A model generated the notes under the pieces. That model was not told the DNA's origin, made no database searches, and saw only the letters and a list, made by a program, of their open reading frames with translations. Shown piece by piece: positions 41,479 to 53,300 of a DNA stretch of 64,000 nucleotides. Source of the DNA: Flammulina velutipes (lineage: Eukaryota; Basidiomycota; Agaricomycetes; Agaricales; Physalacriaceae); the NCBI GenBank assembly GCA_011800155.1, contig CM022376.1, forward strand, positions 1,922,001 through 1,986,000. The letters are read 5' to 3'. A program made the translations under genes and the position numbers. The stretch's first letter is position 1; the number at the start of each line of letters is the position of its first letter.

Positions 41479-43803
41479 TCACAGCCCATGAGGAAGGATA
41501 GGTGCACGATTGAAAACTGAAGTAAAGCTGCGTACGTAATGAAAGGCAAGAAGTTTCGCTGCATGAACAATATCTTGTTCAGTATAACCTGTTGGCCTGG
41601 TCAACCTGCCAACAACATCCAAAGTCTCTTCCGACATTGCTGTCACATTAGCCCAACCCATCATCACCCGAAACAGTGAACGCCACGCTGAGCGACGGAT
41701 ATATAGGTCGGATGCTGCAAATCCAAGTTGGGCGTCCTCGATCGATGAAGGGATAAAGCTACCCTCGAAGTAAGTGAACGCGGCGAGAACTTTCATCTGT
41801 CGCTCTGCAGATGTTGATGCGTCAAGCTCGTTGTAATTGAGAGGTATATTACTCTCCTCAGAGTCGTCCTGTGGCATGTCAAATAAAGGTTCACGGAGTG
41901 TGTAGCACACACAATCAAGTCGCACAAGTTCGACCCGAAAGTTCATTTCAGCCATTTCCCAGATGATCTGGCGAGTGATTGAAACGGGCGGGAGCTTGAA
42001 TGGTTCCACAGGTTGGCCACGCCACATGACTGTGACGTTCTTCAAGTTGTTCACATCAAGTGAACCCTTCCATGCTGTCAGTTGGCAAAAGAAACTAGGA
42101 CAAAAAACAAGAACATACCTCCAATTTAGCATCTTTAACACACACCAATAGTTCTTCAACCAGCGCCACACGCTTCTTCGCATGTCGTCCCTCTTCCTTT
42201 TTCCCATGAAGTTCCAAACCGAGCAGTTGACGCCAGGACATCGGTGCCAGTGGACGGAAGGTTTTGGAGCACATCCGATAGAGTAGCAGGTCACGAAGTT
42301 TGAGGTAGGTGGTTAGAGCGTATGCCATAGGGACGGAATCCAGGCCAGCCACATAGTTGGGATCGGGGACGGCATAGCCTTTGAGTAGACCAAAACGAGC
42401 TGACTTGTCGATGTTGACTCCAGGTCCAATTTCTTTCGAAGCGGCAAGCCAGACCTCTATGGATGGCGGCATCACATCAGACACCACATCAATGAACTTG
42501 TTGCGGGCCACAATGACCGGTGTTGCGCGAGTCTTCCCCGTTTTGCCATGGTTCTTAGCTTTTGAGGGCTGCGGAGGATCTGTAGAGGACATTTGATTTG
42601 AAAATAAAGAACCACTTGTAATAATACTTACAAGGTTGTTGTCGTTTGGTGGTCTGAGCAGTTTGTGTGCGCGACGGGCCAGCAGCGGAGGGTAACATGT
42701 CCGTTGGGTCCATCAACGTCACTACAGCCTCTACTTCATCACTAAACACGCTAGGGGGAGAAAGTCGTTGGTTAATATAGGCGCCCATTTGTCGGTATCG
42801 CTCCAAAGCAGCTTCACCACCTCTATAAATAATTTCATGAGGGGGTTCCGCGTCATCGAAAGAGACAGGGAAATCGGTTGAACGAGAGGGTAGTTCGAAC
42901 TCGGGACTATCGTCGAACCATTTGGACACTTGGATATTCAGTTCGTGTCCCAGAGGACGAACCACCCAAAGAGGACAACCGCACTGTAAAAAGGTGTCAG
43001 ATGTATGGCCTCAAAAACAAAGGTGAAACTCACACGGAAGAGAGAGTCTGCGATGTGGAAAGACGATGTCAAAGCACCTACAACGTTCCGCAAAGATATG
43101 CGTTTACGAGACTCGTCGTAAAATGTCTCGCGCACGTCGATCAACCAGACCAGCCGTGCCTCCAACTCAAGCACCGTTCGCTGAGCTACACACCATGCGC
43201 TTGCACTCTCCTCAAATGTCGCTGGGAGCTCGAGGCGACGGAAGAGGACGGTCAGACGTTGCATGTATGTTTTCAGAAACAGATCATTTCCAACGCGTTT
43301 GGGGGCTTGGGAGTACTTCTCCTGCTCGATGGCGGTACTGCGTTCCTTTTTGAGCTTGGAGAAAATGCCTTTGAGAACGTCGTAGAAGGGTATGTGGATT
43401 CGTCCGATGCCATGAGTTCTATCCCCTCCTTCCAAGCGGGTGAAGTGCTCGGGGCAGTCTTCTAGGACAAACCAAAGCATGAGCTGGCTTTCGGACACAG
43501 TAGAGGCATGCCGGATAAATGCCAAATGAGGGACTCGAGCGTCGAAAGGCTGAGGCTGGAACAATGGATCGTCTTCACCAAAATGAAGGTCCCGGCGCAT
43601 TCGGATCTCGTGCTTCCCGAAGGGATGGACGGGAAAGACTTCCATATTCGGAGAGGTTATTACGAGGCTGTCCTGGTGGTATCGTCGCCCAATTCTGCCG
43701 TCTGTAGCCCTGAGAATGCCTTGGCTGAGGGAGGAACCTTCGGTTGAAAGTCAGGTAAATTTGTAGATCGTATTACGAACCTACCAGTGCTAGTGCTTGC
43801 CAT
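41479..43803 (-). CDS. unknown protein, 707 aa, inside the inverted segment
   Basis: Five exons: 43785-43803, 43034-43737, 42632-42983, 42119-42579, 41479-42066; introns 47, 50, 52 and 52 nt, all in phase. The 19-nt first exon encodes only the start. The acceptor of the last intron was chosen at 42067 because the nearer CAG gives an immediate stop. The protein is mostly helical with a low-complexity Gln/Lys-rich hinge near residue 360-390 (TKRQQP..KAKNHGKTGKTR) and no recognised domain. It appears intact. Lineage-specific unknown families like this are common in repeat-rich Agaricomycete DNA. It lies wholly between the two retrotransposons and so was carried along by the inversion. Confidence 0.65.
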
Positions 43804-44016
43804 TGCAGCTCCTAGTACCAAAGCCAGCGTGGAAGGAGCGGTCAGCGATAAGCTAGGCCGTGCAAGGATGACCGATAATCAATCAGATCGTCCCCAGTCT
43901 GTCCAGCTATAAGCCAAGACGCGACTTCCTAATGCTGCGATGAGCGCGACGTGATGGTTCGAACGGCGGAGTTTTAAATCGGGATTAGTCAAATCTGTCT
44001 TCCACCCACCACCTTG
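43804..44016. other. intergenic
   Basis: Promoter side of the 707-aa gene. No other feature recognised. Confidence 0.35.
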
Positions 44017-44290
44017 TCCCGCCGTCCCACTAGTGAAAGGCGCCTGGATTATCTCCGGTGACTCTTCTATCAGTGAGCGACCGCTCTGGATTATCTCCGA
44101 GCAGTTGCGCGACAGGTGTCTGGCTCATAGCCGATGCCAATGCCTGGTGGGAGCGGACCAGTCGCGATCGGTTTTGGCACGATCGGTGAGTGCTAACAAC
44201 TCTACTATTGCCCGACGTCTGCTTACCATTAGTTTAGACGCCGTCAACAAACGAATGAGCGAACCTTGGTCCAGCTCCCTTGGATCCACG
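44017..44290 (+). repeat. diverged direct repeat, unit 1
   Basis: Begins CCGCCGTCCCACTAGTGAA and aligns with 44472-44735. Both contain an exon-like stretch with TTGVWLIADAN-type coding, a GTGAGTG donor, a short intron and the start of the next exon (TCAACRAACGAAYGA). Looks like a duplicated pair of 5' exons upstream of the NucA/NucB-like gene, diverged to perhaps 70% identity, with stops in both units. Confidence 0.45.
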
Positions 44291-44471
44291 ACATGACTCC
44301 CCGCCGACCATACACTGCGTGTTTCGCTCTCTTGGGTTGAGATTGGGAGGAAGGCTGAACAGGACGCTACGGCTCCCCCTTTGGCGGCGATAATCAGCAG
44401 AATAGATGGAGAATGAAGTGCCATGGATACGGCAGTGTCAGCATGGACACTCGTTCTGCAGCGGGTGTGTA

Positions 44472-44735
44472 CAGTTTCCCGCTGTCCCACTGGTGAAGGA
44501 CGCGCCTGGATAATCTCCGGCGAGTCCTCCATTAGTGAGCAACTGCTTTGGTTCATCACCGAGTAGTTTCACGACAGGTGTCTGGCTCATAGCCGATGCT
44601 AATGGCGGCAGTGGACCAGGCGCGATTGGTACAGGCGCGATCGGTGAGTGTATACAAAATACAACTCGACAATTTCCTGACATCTGCCTACCATCTAATT
44701 AGACTTGACTTAGCCTCCGTCAACGAACGAACGAA
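44472..44735 (+). repeat. diverged direct repeat, unit 2
   Basis: Second unit, about 455 bp after the first, with the same exon-intron-exon order. It lies directly upstream of the disrupted gene at 45001-46122 and may hold remains of its 5' exons. Confidence 0.45.
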
Positions 44736-45000
44736 CGCTTTCGAGGAACGACTTGGAAAGGATGGTTCGAAATTCGAGTTGAGGTCCATCGTGCCAGAGA
44801 CGAACACGACGACTCGACCTGCGACGGCATTGACGGGAGCAGCGTACTGCACACCACCTTCTTGGTGTTGCCGAGGCATCATCCCTCGGATTATACGCTC
44901 ACTCGTGCAAATTGGCCAACACCGTTCTCACGAACGGTTCGTCGGTATACCGACGTCGCCAATTGTGCACTCATATTTGGTAGGTATATTTATTTTTACC

Positions 45001-46122
45001 ATGTCTTCCAATGTTTCTGACCACACCACAGTGAGTACTAAAGAAGCCGACGCCGTATCACGTACTTTTGTGACTACTTACCAGATAGCGTACTGGAAGG
45101 TATGTTACTCTTGAAGAATACTCTTCGTTATTTACTGGACGTGTGATAGGTATCTTGCGACGAGTTTCCATTCAATCAAGCACTCGAAGGCGGAAAAGAC
45201 AACGGGCCAGTCAGAGCTGGTGTCCCAGAGCGGGAGCAAGACTATCAGTCAAGACTCCAAGGCGCCGTAGCCGCGCTGTATCGCATAAAGGGCGATGGCC
45301 GTTCAATATGAAGCGCTCACGAACCTGCTGTTACTATGGCTGCAGCCAAAACGGTTGTGGATGCTGCCCAGGCGGCGGCGGCAGCCGCCGTAGCAGCAGC
45401 AGCGGTAAGTAGCTACCATCTAGCCTACTTCAGTATTGCTGAACACATTCATCAGGCCGTCGCAAACAATCCAGCCGCCATGGCGTCCGCAATTGCTTCT
45501 GCATCATATACACAGCAGGCTCTTGAATCTGCTCTTGCGTTTCTCACTGACATTTTCGGTACTGGGACAATTCCAGCTTCGATTGCTTCCATCATCGAAC
45601 AGGTAAGAGTCAAGCCCGCCATTGTATTTGCGCTCGCTCATATTTGATAGGCTAGCATAGTCGGGACGGACACTGCTTCTACCATTGTCGATACATGGAA
45701 TACGAAGCCACCTCAATCCGACCCAGTGCCACCCCCTAGTGATCCAGCTCACGACCCTTCGACTAATTCTGGCGGAGGCGCGAATCTTCCGCCTGCTGCA
45801 TGCTTCGGTTCCGGATCGTCAGGTCAACTCACAGTGTCTGGCGGCTTCGTATGGTCCACCGGCTCCTCGACGCAAGGCGCGACACTGACCGATGCTGGAA
45901 ATCCGGCGTACTTTGGTGTGAACTTGGCGGCTTCGTATGGTCCACCGGCTCCTCGACGCAAGGCGCGACACTGACCGATGCTGGAAATCCGGCGTACTTT
46001 GGTGTGAACTTGGCTTCGGACGGAGGGTTTTATCTTGGAAGTCTATGCGCTGGGGTGTATAGTTGGTCCAGCGGAGGAGCGCAGCCGAGCTTCCAAGTTG
46101 GGTGCTCGAACCATGGATTCGG
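45001..46122 (+). pseudogene. disrupted NucA/NucB-like nuclease gene, 5' and middle part
   Basis: Exon pieces in order: ATG at 45001; an exon from about 45151 with SCDEFPFNQALEGGK and GVPEREQDYQSRLQG, resembling the CDEYPFA..EGG..V....QG pattern of DNase NucA/NucB domains; an Ala-rich stretch from 45336; an exon 45453-45602 (ANNPAAMASAIASASYTQQA); then from 45651 a Pro/Ser-rich linker and a Gly/Ser-rich repeat region. Three problems make it non-functional as read: a stop or shift near 45305, an 86-bp tandem duplication at 45845-46016 that shifts the frame, and truncation at 46122 by the retrotransposon. The 3' end appears at 29340-29719. The domain call is moderate. Confidence 0.45.
45845..46016 (+). 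repeat. 86-bp perfect tandem duplication
   Basis: The segment starting CTTCGTATGGTCCACCGG is repeated head to tail with a period of 86 bp (45845 and 45931), both units identical over about 84 bp. Because 86 is not divisible by 3, the reading frame shifts after the first unit and hits a stop in the second. A very recent change. Confidence 0.9.
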
Positions 46123-46913
46123 TATAGATCTCTTAACGAGTCTGAGTTCGTTGTGATGTTGAGGGGACTACCCGGTGGATTCCTGCTCTTGTTCTGGCGC
46201 ACCGAGGTCGCAGACCTTGGTAGGTGAAGAAGTCGGGCAGCGAGCTGTCGCAGATGACGGTGGCGCTTCCAAGTACGCGTTCGTCGAAGTACTAACGCGT
46301 GCGCGAAAGTATAGGTTCCAAAAGTCTCTCGACAGTTGCAAGGGGCTTCTGTGTTGATATTGTGGGGTGATAATTATATCTATGTGTTTCTACGACATGC
46401 TACAGTATTTATACTGTACGCTGTCGGCTTTCTCTTCCGTCTAGTTCTACGCTTAGGCCTCTCGATGCCTGCGTCATGTACCCTGATCGAGCGATCGTGC
46501 GACGATCCGGGGTTTGAGTCCGTGATGTGATTGGCGTTCCGTCGCGTCGAGTCAGACCACCTCGCGATATGACTCTTCGAGGGTGGTAATTCTCTCCGTT
46601 CCTGTCGGCTTTGGCATCCAGATTCCCGAAGGTGCCTGGGCGCCATGCATGGCGCACAGCCTTGGTGTAATCTCTTCCCATCGATCTGGATCTTCTCGTT
46701 ATCGATCGTTGCAATCCATCGATTAGTTCGGTAGCTTCCGTGTTCTGAAACGTCCATGCTTGTGCCGTGTGAAGTGCTGCGCCATATGTTCCTAATGCGG
46801 ACGCGCCGTGGATGGCGCGTTCACACGTTCCGACCTATATGGCGCTGGCGCCGTCGTGCGCCACACCCATGTTTAGTATCAGTTCTGCACTCAGCCCAAG
46901 TGCAGGCTGTACA
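46123..46913 (-). repeat. 3' LTR of copy 2 (791 bp)
   Basis: Flanked outside by CCGA (46119-46122, read on the minus strand). Carries G at the diagnostic LTR site, as does the 5' LTR of copy 1. Confidence 0.93.
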
Positions 46914-46914
46914 T

Positions 46915-46928
46915 CTCCCCCCAACTTG
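46915..46928 (-). other. 3' polypurine tract, copy 2
   Basis: CAAGTTGGGGGGAG on the minus strand next to the 3' LTR, as in copy 1. Confidence 0.8.
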
Positions 46929-47050
46929 AATGTGAACTCCTCCATGGTGTGAAATCGGCGAATTTGTCCTAACCCGTGTGTCCGCGCCATAAATGTCGCA
47001 AGGATTTGGCTCCGTCTTCCATTCGGTAATTCCTGTGGCGAGGGGTGGCA

Positions 47051-47058
47051 CTATAAAG
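47051..47058 (+). promoter_or_regulatory. TATA box of antisense gene A, copy 2
   Basis: CTATAAAG 76 bp upstream of the gene A ATG at 47134. Conserved with copy 1. Confidence 0.55.
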
Positions 47059-47133
47059 AGGGCCGCGCGGATAGGAAAATTTCCCAGCCAACGCTACCAT
47101 CTCAAGCCCCAAAGCCTGAAAAAAATTTCCACC

Positions 47134-48297
47134 ATGTCCAACACTCCCAACGCCGCTTCTTCCCCAATCGAGAACCCAGTTGTTCAGCAGCGCTACGATG
47201 AGCTTGACCGTCTCGTCAAATGCGCCCTTAGCACTGTCAAGGCGCATGAACATTTTGGCTTGGAGCTGTCCCCTAGGCAGCTTGAGGACTACCTCTCCAT
47301 CTTCCGCAGCCAATATGCAAGTCCCTTCTCTCGACTCATCTTCTCCTCCTTCCTAACCATTTCCCAGGCGGACGTTCGCGAGCTGAACGCAGCCCTCGTT
47401 GCTGCTGGTCATCCCCACTTGGATTGCACCGCTCTCGACGTCCTCGCTCAGCGCCAGCTCACCCAAATCGTGAACTTCATGTGGAGCCACCGTATCTTCC
47501 TTTTGATCGTAAACAATCCCAGGTGGGATTTGGATGCAGAGGCGCTGTCGCAGCGTGCGCAGGATAGCACGCGTCTCCGCTGTCTCCGTGGATGGGGGTG
47601 CATTCCCGACATGCAGGAACGTCCTCCTTCGCTTAGGAGCCGCCCGTTATCCCACCCGGCGTCGGGTACGTCGTCCTTCGAGCCAGTCGCAGCCTTCATG
47701 ACCTCCGTTGTCCAGAATCGAGCGGTCTCTTCCTCAGCCGTCGACAATTGGCGATCCTCAGTCAGGCCGTCGGTCAGGCCGTCGCATCTTCCATCTCGTC
47801 CCCTCCAATCTCCGCCCCCACTCCCCCGCTACAGTCCTACTCCCAGAGTCGCGTTTACCCAGCGCATAACCAGGTCAGGGAGGGTCGAGGACCCCGAGAT
47901 CCAGTACTTGGGTCGACGGCGCCAGAGCCATGGGGGCGACCAGCGCGCACGTCGGGGGTCCCGGAGAGACCTAGGAGCGCGCCTTCCGGCTCGACACGTC
48001 TCGCCTCCAACTACTCTTCCAACCTCCCGGGCCACCGGGGCCAATGCACTTGTGGCGCCTTCGACTACAGGGGGTTCTTCCCGACTCCTGTCCCCACTCG
48101 CGTACCATCCTACCAGTCCTCCCCCTTGGAGTCCCGTTCCGGGAGTGGTCGCGGACGACAACGCCATTCCGCCCCTCGTGGACGTCCAAACTAGCGATTC
48201 CACTCGCGAATCCATGAGCGAAAGTGATGACGAGGGGGCGGAATACAGGGACCATGCTGATTATGTCAAAAAGGAGTTTGACGTCGACTTAGAGTAG
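47134..48297 (+). CDS. antisense gene A of the retrotransposon, copy 2
   Basis: 387 codons, full length and colinear with 38918-40081. The ATG lies in an ACC-ATG-T context after an A-rich leader. Globular helical N-terminal ~150 residues, then a Ser/Pro/Arg-rich region and an acidic C-terminus (SESDDEGAEYRDHADYVKKE). Only one amino-acid difference from copy 1 was seen (Pro for Leu in the Arg-Pro-Ser-Val-Arg stretch). No known domain; role unknown. Confidence 0.65.
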   Translation: MSNTPNAASSPIENPVVQQRYDELDRLVKCALSTVKAHEHFGLELSPRQLEDYLSIFRSQYASPFSRLIFSSFLTISQADVRELNAALVAAGHPHLDCTALDVLAQRQLTQIVNFMWSHRIFLLIVNNPRWDLDAEALSQRAQDSTRLRCLRGWGCIPDMQERPPSLRSRPLSHPASGTSSFEPVAAFMTSVVQNRAVSSSAVDNWRSSVRPSVRPSHLPSRPLQSPPPLPRYSPTPRVAFTQRITRSGRVEDPEIQYLGRRRQSHGGDQRARRGSRRDLGARLPARHVSPPTTLPTSRATGANALVAPSTTGGSSRLLSPLAYHPTSPPPWSPVPGVVADDNAIPPLVDVQTSDSTRESMSESDDEGAEYRDHADYVKKEFDVDLE

Positions 48298-48832
48298 TGG
48301 TTTTCCTGTTTGTTGTCGTGTAGGTTCGCGCCCGTAGTTTGAAAGCGAATGCAGTTGATGTATCCTATTTTTCCGAAGTTTTTCCAGTGTACGCGCCTCG
48401 GCTCCGTTCCCTTCGCGTCCTTCCTCCTCGTGTTCGTGATTATAAGCGTGAGTTGCCGATCCCATCCATCAATCTTGTCCAAGTTTGGTATAGTTCGCGC
48501 GACGACCAATTCCTTTCCCTGGCCGCGCGTCCCAGAAAGGCAAGTGCGTCATCACTACCCTTCATCAGTACAGGCTGTGCAACGCAATGATCGTCCCGTG
48601 TCCAGAGTACGCGGTGGTATGTTCTTGTCCAGTTTCGGGTACTTGGCTTCCAATGTCGGGAGTTCTCCGTGCTTCGATTCCAGTAAGCTTTGGTGTCCGA
48701 TCCTCTTCTTTGGCAGATTTCCCTTGATAGAGTTCGTCGGCATCTTCCGATTCGTTGGACGTGTTTGAACCCTGGTCCAATGTTCCACTTAAATCCGCCA
48801 CGCGTAACTTCGTCCTGTAAAGTCATAGTACA

Positions 48833-49638
48833 ATGTCGTCGACCAGCTTCAATGTATCCTTTTCGTTTCCGTTAGACGGCGAGCGTGCGCAACGACTAGT
48901 AGAGAATAGTCTGGAGTTGGTTTGGCAGGGGTCCTCCGAGATTCCCAATCGTTTTCCTCTTCTGTACGGCGAATGGGTACGTCCAATTTATCGTTTCTTT
49001 TTTTTTTTGGTAGGTCCATCGAGCCGTGTTCATCGCGTGTAGGTGGCGATGACCCAAGGTTTGTCCAATGTCCAAATTGCCGAAGTCATCCACCATCCCG
49101 CCTTCGATTCGGTTCGCGCTGCCCTGCAGCTTGCGAGCCATTCGTACGACACCACCGTTATGTTCTCCATGAACCGGTTCCCCTTTCACCTCCTACGACA
49201 ACCCTTCTGTTTTTCCCCCATTCCGTCCACCGTCGCGTCCGCTGGGTCCTGGCCCCTCCCATCCGGTTGGTCCTGCTGGGTCGTAGAAAATGTCCTTCAG
49301 GCCCCGACCCGAACGGTCTCCCCGCCTTCTCACCCCCGTGCGTTCTCCTTTCTTCCTTCTCTATTCCTTGCATCCTGATAGTCCAATTAGTCCCTGGTTC
49401 CCCCCATCATCGCCTAACTCGCAGCCTGTCGTATACGCCAAACTCATGGTTCGACGAGGGAGCCGACGTCCTGTCCCAATACGTCGTCGACCTTCGCCAC
49501 CGCGCCGATCGCGTCGAGGCCATCTCCCAGCATCTCCGGGCTACTGCCCAATCCCTCCGCGAGCTCGAGGCTCAATCCCATTCTTCCTCCCTCCACCTCT
49601 CCGACCTCCTCCAGTTCCGGCCCTCCGAGGCCCCGTAG
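48833..49638 (+). CDS. antisense gene B of the retrotransposon, copy 2
   Basis: Exons 48833-48976, 49044 to about 49338 and about 49383-49638, with a 67-nt intron holding a T-rich tract and a probable 44-nt intron before the last exon; roughly 230 aa. The last exon encodes a heptad-like helix (DVLSQYVVDLRHRADRVEAI) and ends FRPSEAP. With six C near 49410 the last exon is in frame; copy 1 has five. Lies 0.54 kb downstream of gene A on the same strand. Function unknown; second intron uncertain. Confidence 0.5.
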
Positions 49639-50308
49639 TTCCGTGCCGTTTGATGGGAGTCCGGTAGACATATTTGGGTATCGTGGCGTCGTATTTAGAT
49701 TATTTTGATTTTCCTTATTTCGTAGTATTTTCCCCGTATAATTCGATACCGCTGTTCCAATTTGTGTGTGACTAGGATTTTCCGTTAATCCTTGCGTTTC
49801 CCATTACGCTGAAGTCCAGGTTTCTTTTGCATCCGGCGTGTTTAGGCGGTGTTGCCCTTCCTGGTCCGGTACCATAGCAAGTCCAGCTAGGAGATCGTTG
49901 GCGTCCCTCCGATCTTCCCTTCCAGGCACACTGAGTGGCTAATCCAGTGGCTCCAAGAATTGCTATAGGTGCAATTGTTACCGCGCTACCTCGGTGGCGC
50001 ACGCGATCTCCAAAAGATATCTTGTGTTTTCCGCGTATGGTGATAGGTGTAGGTCCATGTCGTTCATGGGTGGTTCGATCGATCGCCAGTTGGTGTCTTT
50101 CGCAGGTAGGTTGTGTTAGGTAGATTGTTCGGTGGTAGTGGCGCCTGGTCGTAATTCGGTCCCGATGTTTAACGAATGACGTGCCACTGTATTGTAGGTA
50201 CACATGTGGGTTATTATATCGATTCGAGAGTCGATAGTCCTTCCCCCAACAAAAATTTTGTCTTGATCTTGATTTTCCAGATTTCATATCCGTGCGCCAG
50301 AAATGGCG

Positions 50309-50322
50309 CTCCCCCCAACTTG
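50309..50322 (-). other. internal polypurine tract, copy 2
   Basis: CAAGTTGGGGGGAG on the minus strand just after pol, the counterpart of 36894-36907. Confidence 0.75.
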
Positions 50323-50366
50323 TCGAAAAAACTCCCATTTTACTCCCCCTTCTCGTCGCTCTCCAT

Positions 50367-53300
50367 TCAGCGCTTCGTCTCCTCATCAGTCAAAGCTCCC
50401 TTGTAGTACCAAGGCAATGATATCCGCTCCCGCGCCAGATATTTCATGACACGTCGCGCCGCTACCGTGTTAGCGAGTCTTGTGCCAGATAGTTCGCCAA
50501 GCTGGTAGGCGCCTCCTTTCGTCCTGAATAGTACCACAAGGGGTCCAAAGTAGCGGGCTTGCATCTTGTCTTGAAGTCCCTTTCGTCCTTTAGAATTTTC
50601 CAGTAGTACGAGATCGCCACGTTTGAAATCGAAATCCACAACTCGGTTTTGGTGCTCCTTCTCCCAACGCTTTGCGGCGTCCACTCTAGACTTCCAAACG
50701 TCTTCTTTCAGCTTCTCCATCTCCTTCTCCCTGTTCCATAAATCCATGGCTCTTTGCACGATGACATCACCGTGGGAAACTATACCACTGAACGGCGTAG
50801 TTAACCAGGTTGCTTGCACAAAGTCCAGAGGTAGCAGAGGTTCCGCTCCTGTCGCAGCTCGGTAGGGGCTCATGTGCATAACACGGGAGATAGTAACTCT
50901 CTCTGCCCACATCATGGCGAATGTCCCTTCCGACCACTTGGATTCGTTTCCTTTGGCTAATTTGAATAGACCCTCCCGAACATCGTAATGCCTGTTTTCG
51001 ATGATACCGTTTGCCTGAGAGTTGTAGCCAGAAATCCTGATGTGTTTCACTCCGTATTGTCGAGATAGTCGGTCCATTGCAGCAATAAACGCTTGTCCAT
51101 TATCCGTCACGATTTCCCTAAGCGATCCCCATCGACATATGAGCTCCTCGAATATGAAAGCTGCTAGAGTGTTTTCGTTCTCCTTCCTGAGCATCCGGAA
51201 TTCGGGGTACGCCGTTAGAGAACACCTCGCGTGTACGAAGTATTTGAAACCGTTTGAAGGTGGCATGAAAAAGGTGTCGATATATGCTTTCGCAAACAAA
51301 GGTGCTGGTTCCGCTACGACCGGTGGAATATGCCAGTGCTGCGTGCGTCGCAGCTGACACTCGTGACATGTCGATAGATACCACTTGATGTCGTTTAACA
51401 GTCCCGGCCACCAGAATCGAATCTGTACGGTATGGCGGACTGAGAACGTTCCTTTGTGTCCCAATCTGTCATGCGCCGATCGTAAAATCCCAAGTCGAGC
51501 TGGTGGCTTGACCACTAGTTGATGCTTCCCGTTTTCCATCCTGCGCCACAGGTCACTTTCCCTTCGAAAGAAACCCGTTGCGTATTTGATGAACCTCTTC
51601 CTCTCCTTCTCTCCCATCCTCTCCGGTATTTCCAATTTATCCAAGAAACGCAGGATTTGCACAAGGCGCTCATCCTGCGCCATATGTTTCTTCGACCTGG
51701 GAATCTCCGGTGTGGCGTCTGGCTGGATGTTCGGATTTAACTCGTCGTACGAGTAGTCCGGGACTTCCACCAGCTCCCTCAACAGTACCTCACAAACGGT
51801 TGCTTCAGGTTCCACGTGCGCCGACGCTATTACCTGAAGGAAACCGTAATGCCTATCCACCCAATCTTCGTCGTCCTCCTCCAACTCCTCTCCAGGAAAC
51901 GGTCGCCGACGAGATAGACCATCTACCCCGTGACGAATCCCCGGAACGTGTACCAGCTTGAAGGTAAATAGCAGGACACCTGCGACCCATCGGTTTATTG
52001 TGGCGTTCGGGTTCAGATCAGGATTGTTGATCATTCCCTTAATAGCTGTGGCGTCCACTTCTACGACCAGATTCCTAGCTCCGATGATGTACATGGATAC
52101 CGCTTTCAGAGCCCTGTAGAGTCCGTATAACTCCAGTTTTGGCTGACTGTAGTTGGTTTCCCTGGGATTCAATGCCATAGATCCAAAACGGTTTGGGTAC
52201 CGCAAGCGTGCGTCCTCTTCGTCTTCCTGGAAGAGAGCGTAGCCGATCGCGATAACGCTTGAATCTACGCATAGAATTATAGGTGCGTCCGAGTGGTAGT
52301 CCAAAGGGCGCAATGCAGGTGAATTTAGCATCGCGGCTTTCAGCTCGTCCTGCGCCTCCTGTTGTTCTGGTCCCCAATAGAATCCGGCATCCTTCTTCGT
52401 CAAGTCCACTAGAGGCCTAGATAAACCCGCGAAGTTCCATATGAACACCCTCATGAGGCCCACGGTCCCCATGAATGCTCGTACATCCGTGAGGTCCCTG
52501 CATGGTCCCCAGTTCCTCACCTTCTCCATCTTCGTTTCGTCGGGTTCCCTCCCTGCGTAGGTACACTTGTGTCCAACAAGCATGGCTTCTGGAACGCAAA
52601 GGAAAGCCTTTTTCCCGCTCCAAGTACATCCAATGTACCAAATCCTCTGGACGATCCGTCCGAGCGCCTGAAAATGCTCCCAAACGAATCTCCGTATCCC
52701 CTCGTTTCCTTCAATCGTCTCGTACCCTCCGTCTTTGGTCTCGTATCTTGTAGGTGGTCCTCGAATACCTGCGTCATCCATAAAAGGTATTGTGAATTCC
52801 GGTATTTCGTCCTGCAATGCGTAGGTGACGTCCCCATGTAAAATGGGTACACTATTCGTCCATCCCATTGGTAGCTTCGTGAGTCGAAAGGTGCCTAACG
52901 GTGTCTGGAAAGTCGTATAATCCCTAGACGGCTGCGCAAGTCCTCTTTGATCGAACGCCACAAAGAGATCCAGAACTCCATAACATGCGCGCCCAGCAAA
53001 TGACTCCGCCAGCGTTTCGACGAACGGTAACATCCCACTATCGCGTATAGTGACCGCGTTCAGAGGCTGTAGGTCGTGTACAATCCGCAAGGATTTCCCG
53101 TCCTTCTTGAGTACCGTGAACCAGCGCGATCGGTAGGAAGAGCTTGATGGCTCGTACGCTCCGGACGCGACCTTCTCCCTAACGATGCGAATGACTTCGT
53201 CGTATATCCCAGGTGGTATCGGCATGTTCCTATTGACCCAAGGAATATGTTCTGTTATTCCCATGTTTACCGGCGGGAAGAAGTCTTCCCGAAAGTGTCC

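Noticed and set aside
49772..50386. 204-codon frame after pol in copy 2 (minus strand)
   Set aside because: It exists only because the TTA-to-TGA region and shifted frame overlap pol; composition is Arg/His-rich and not protein-like, and copy 1 does not keep it as one frame.
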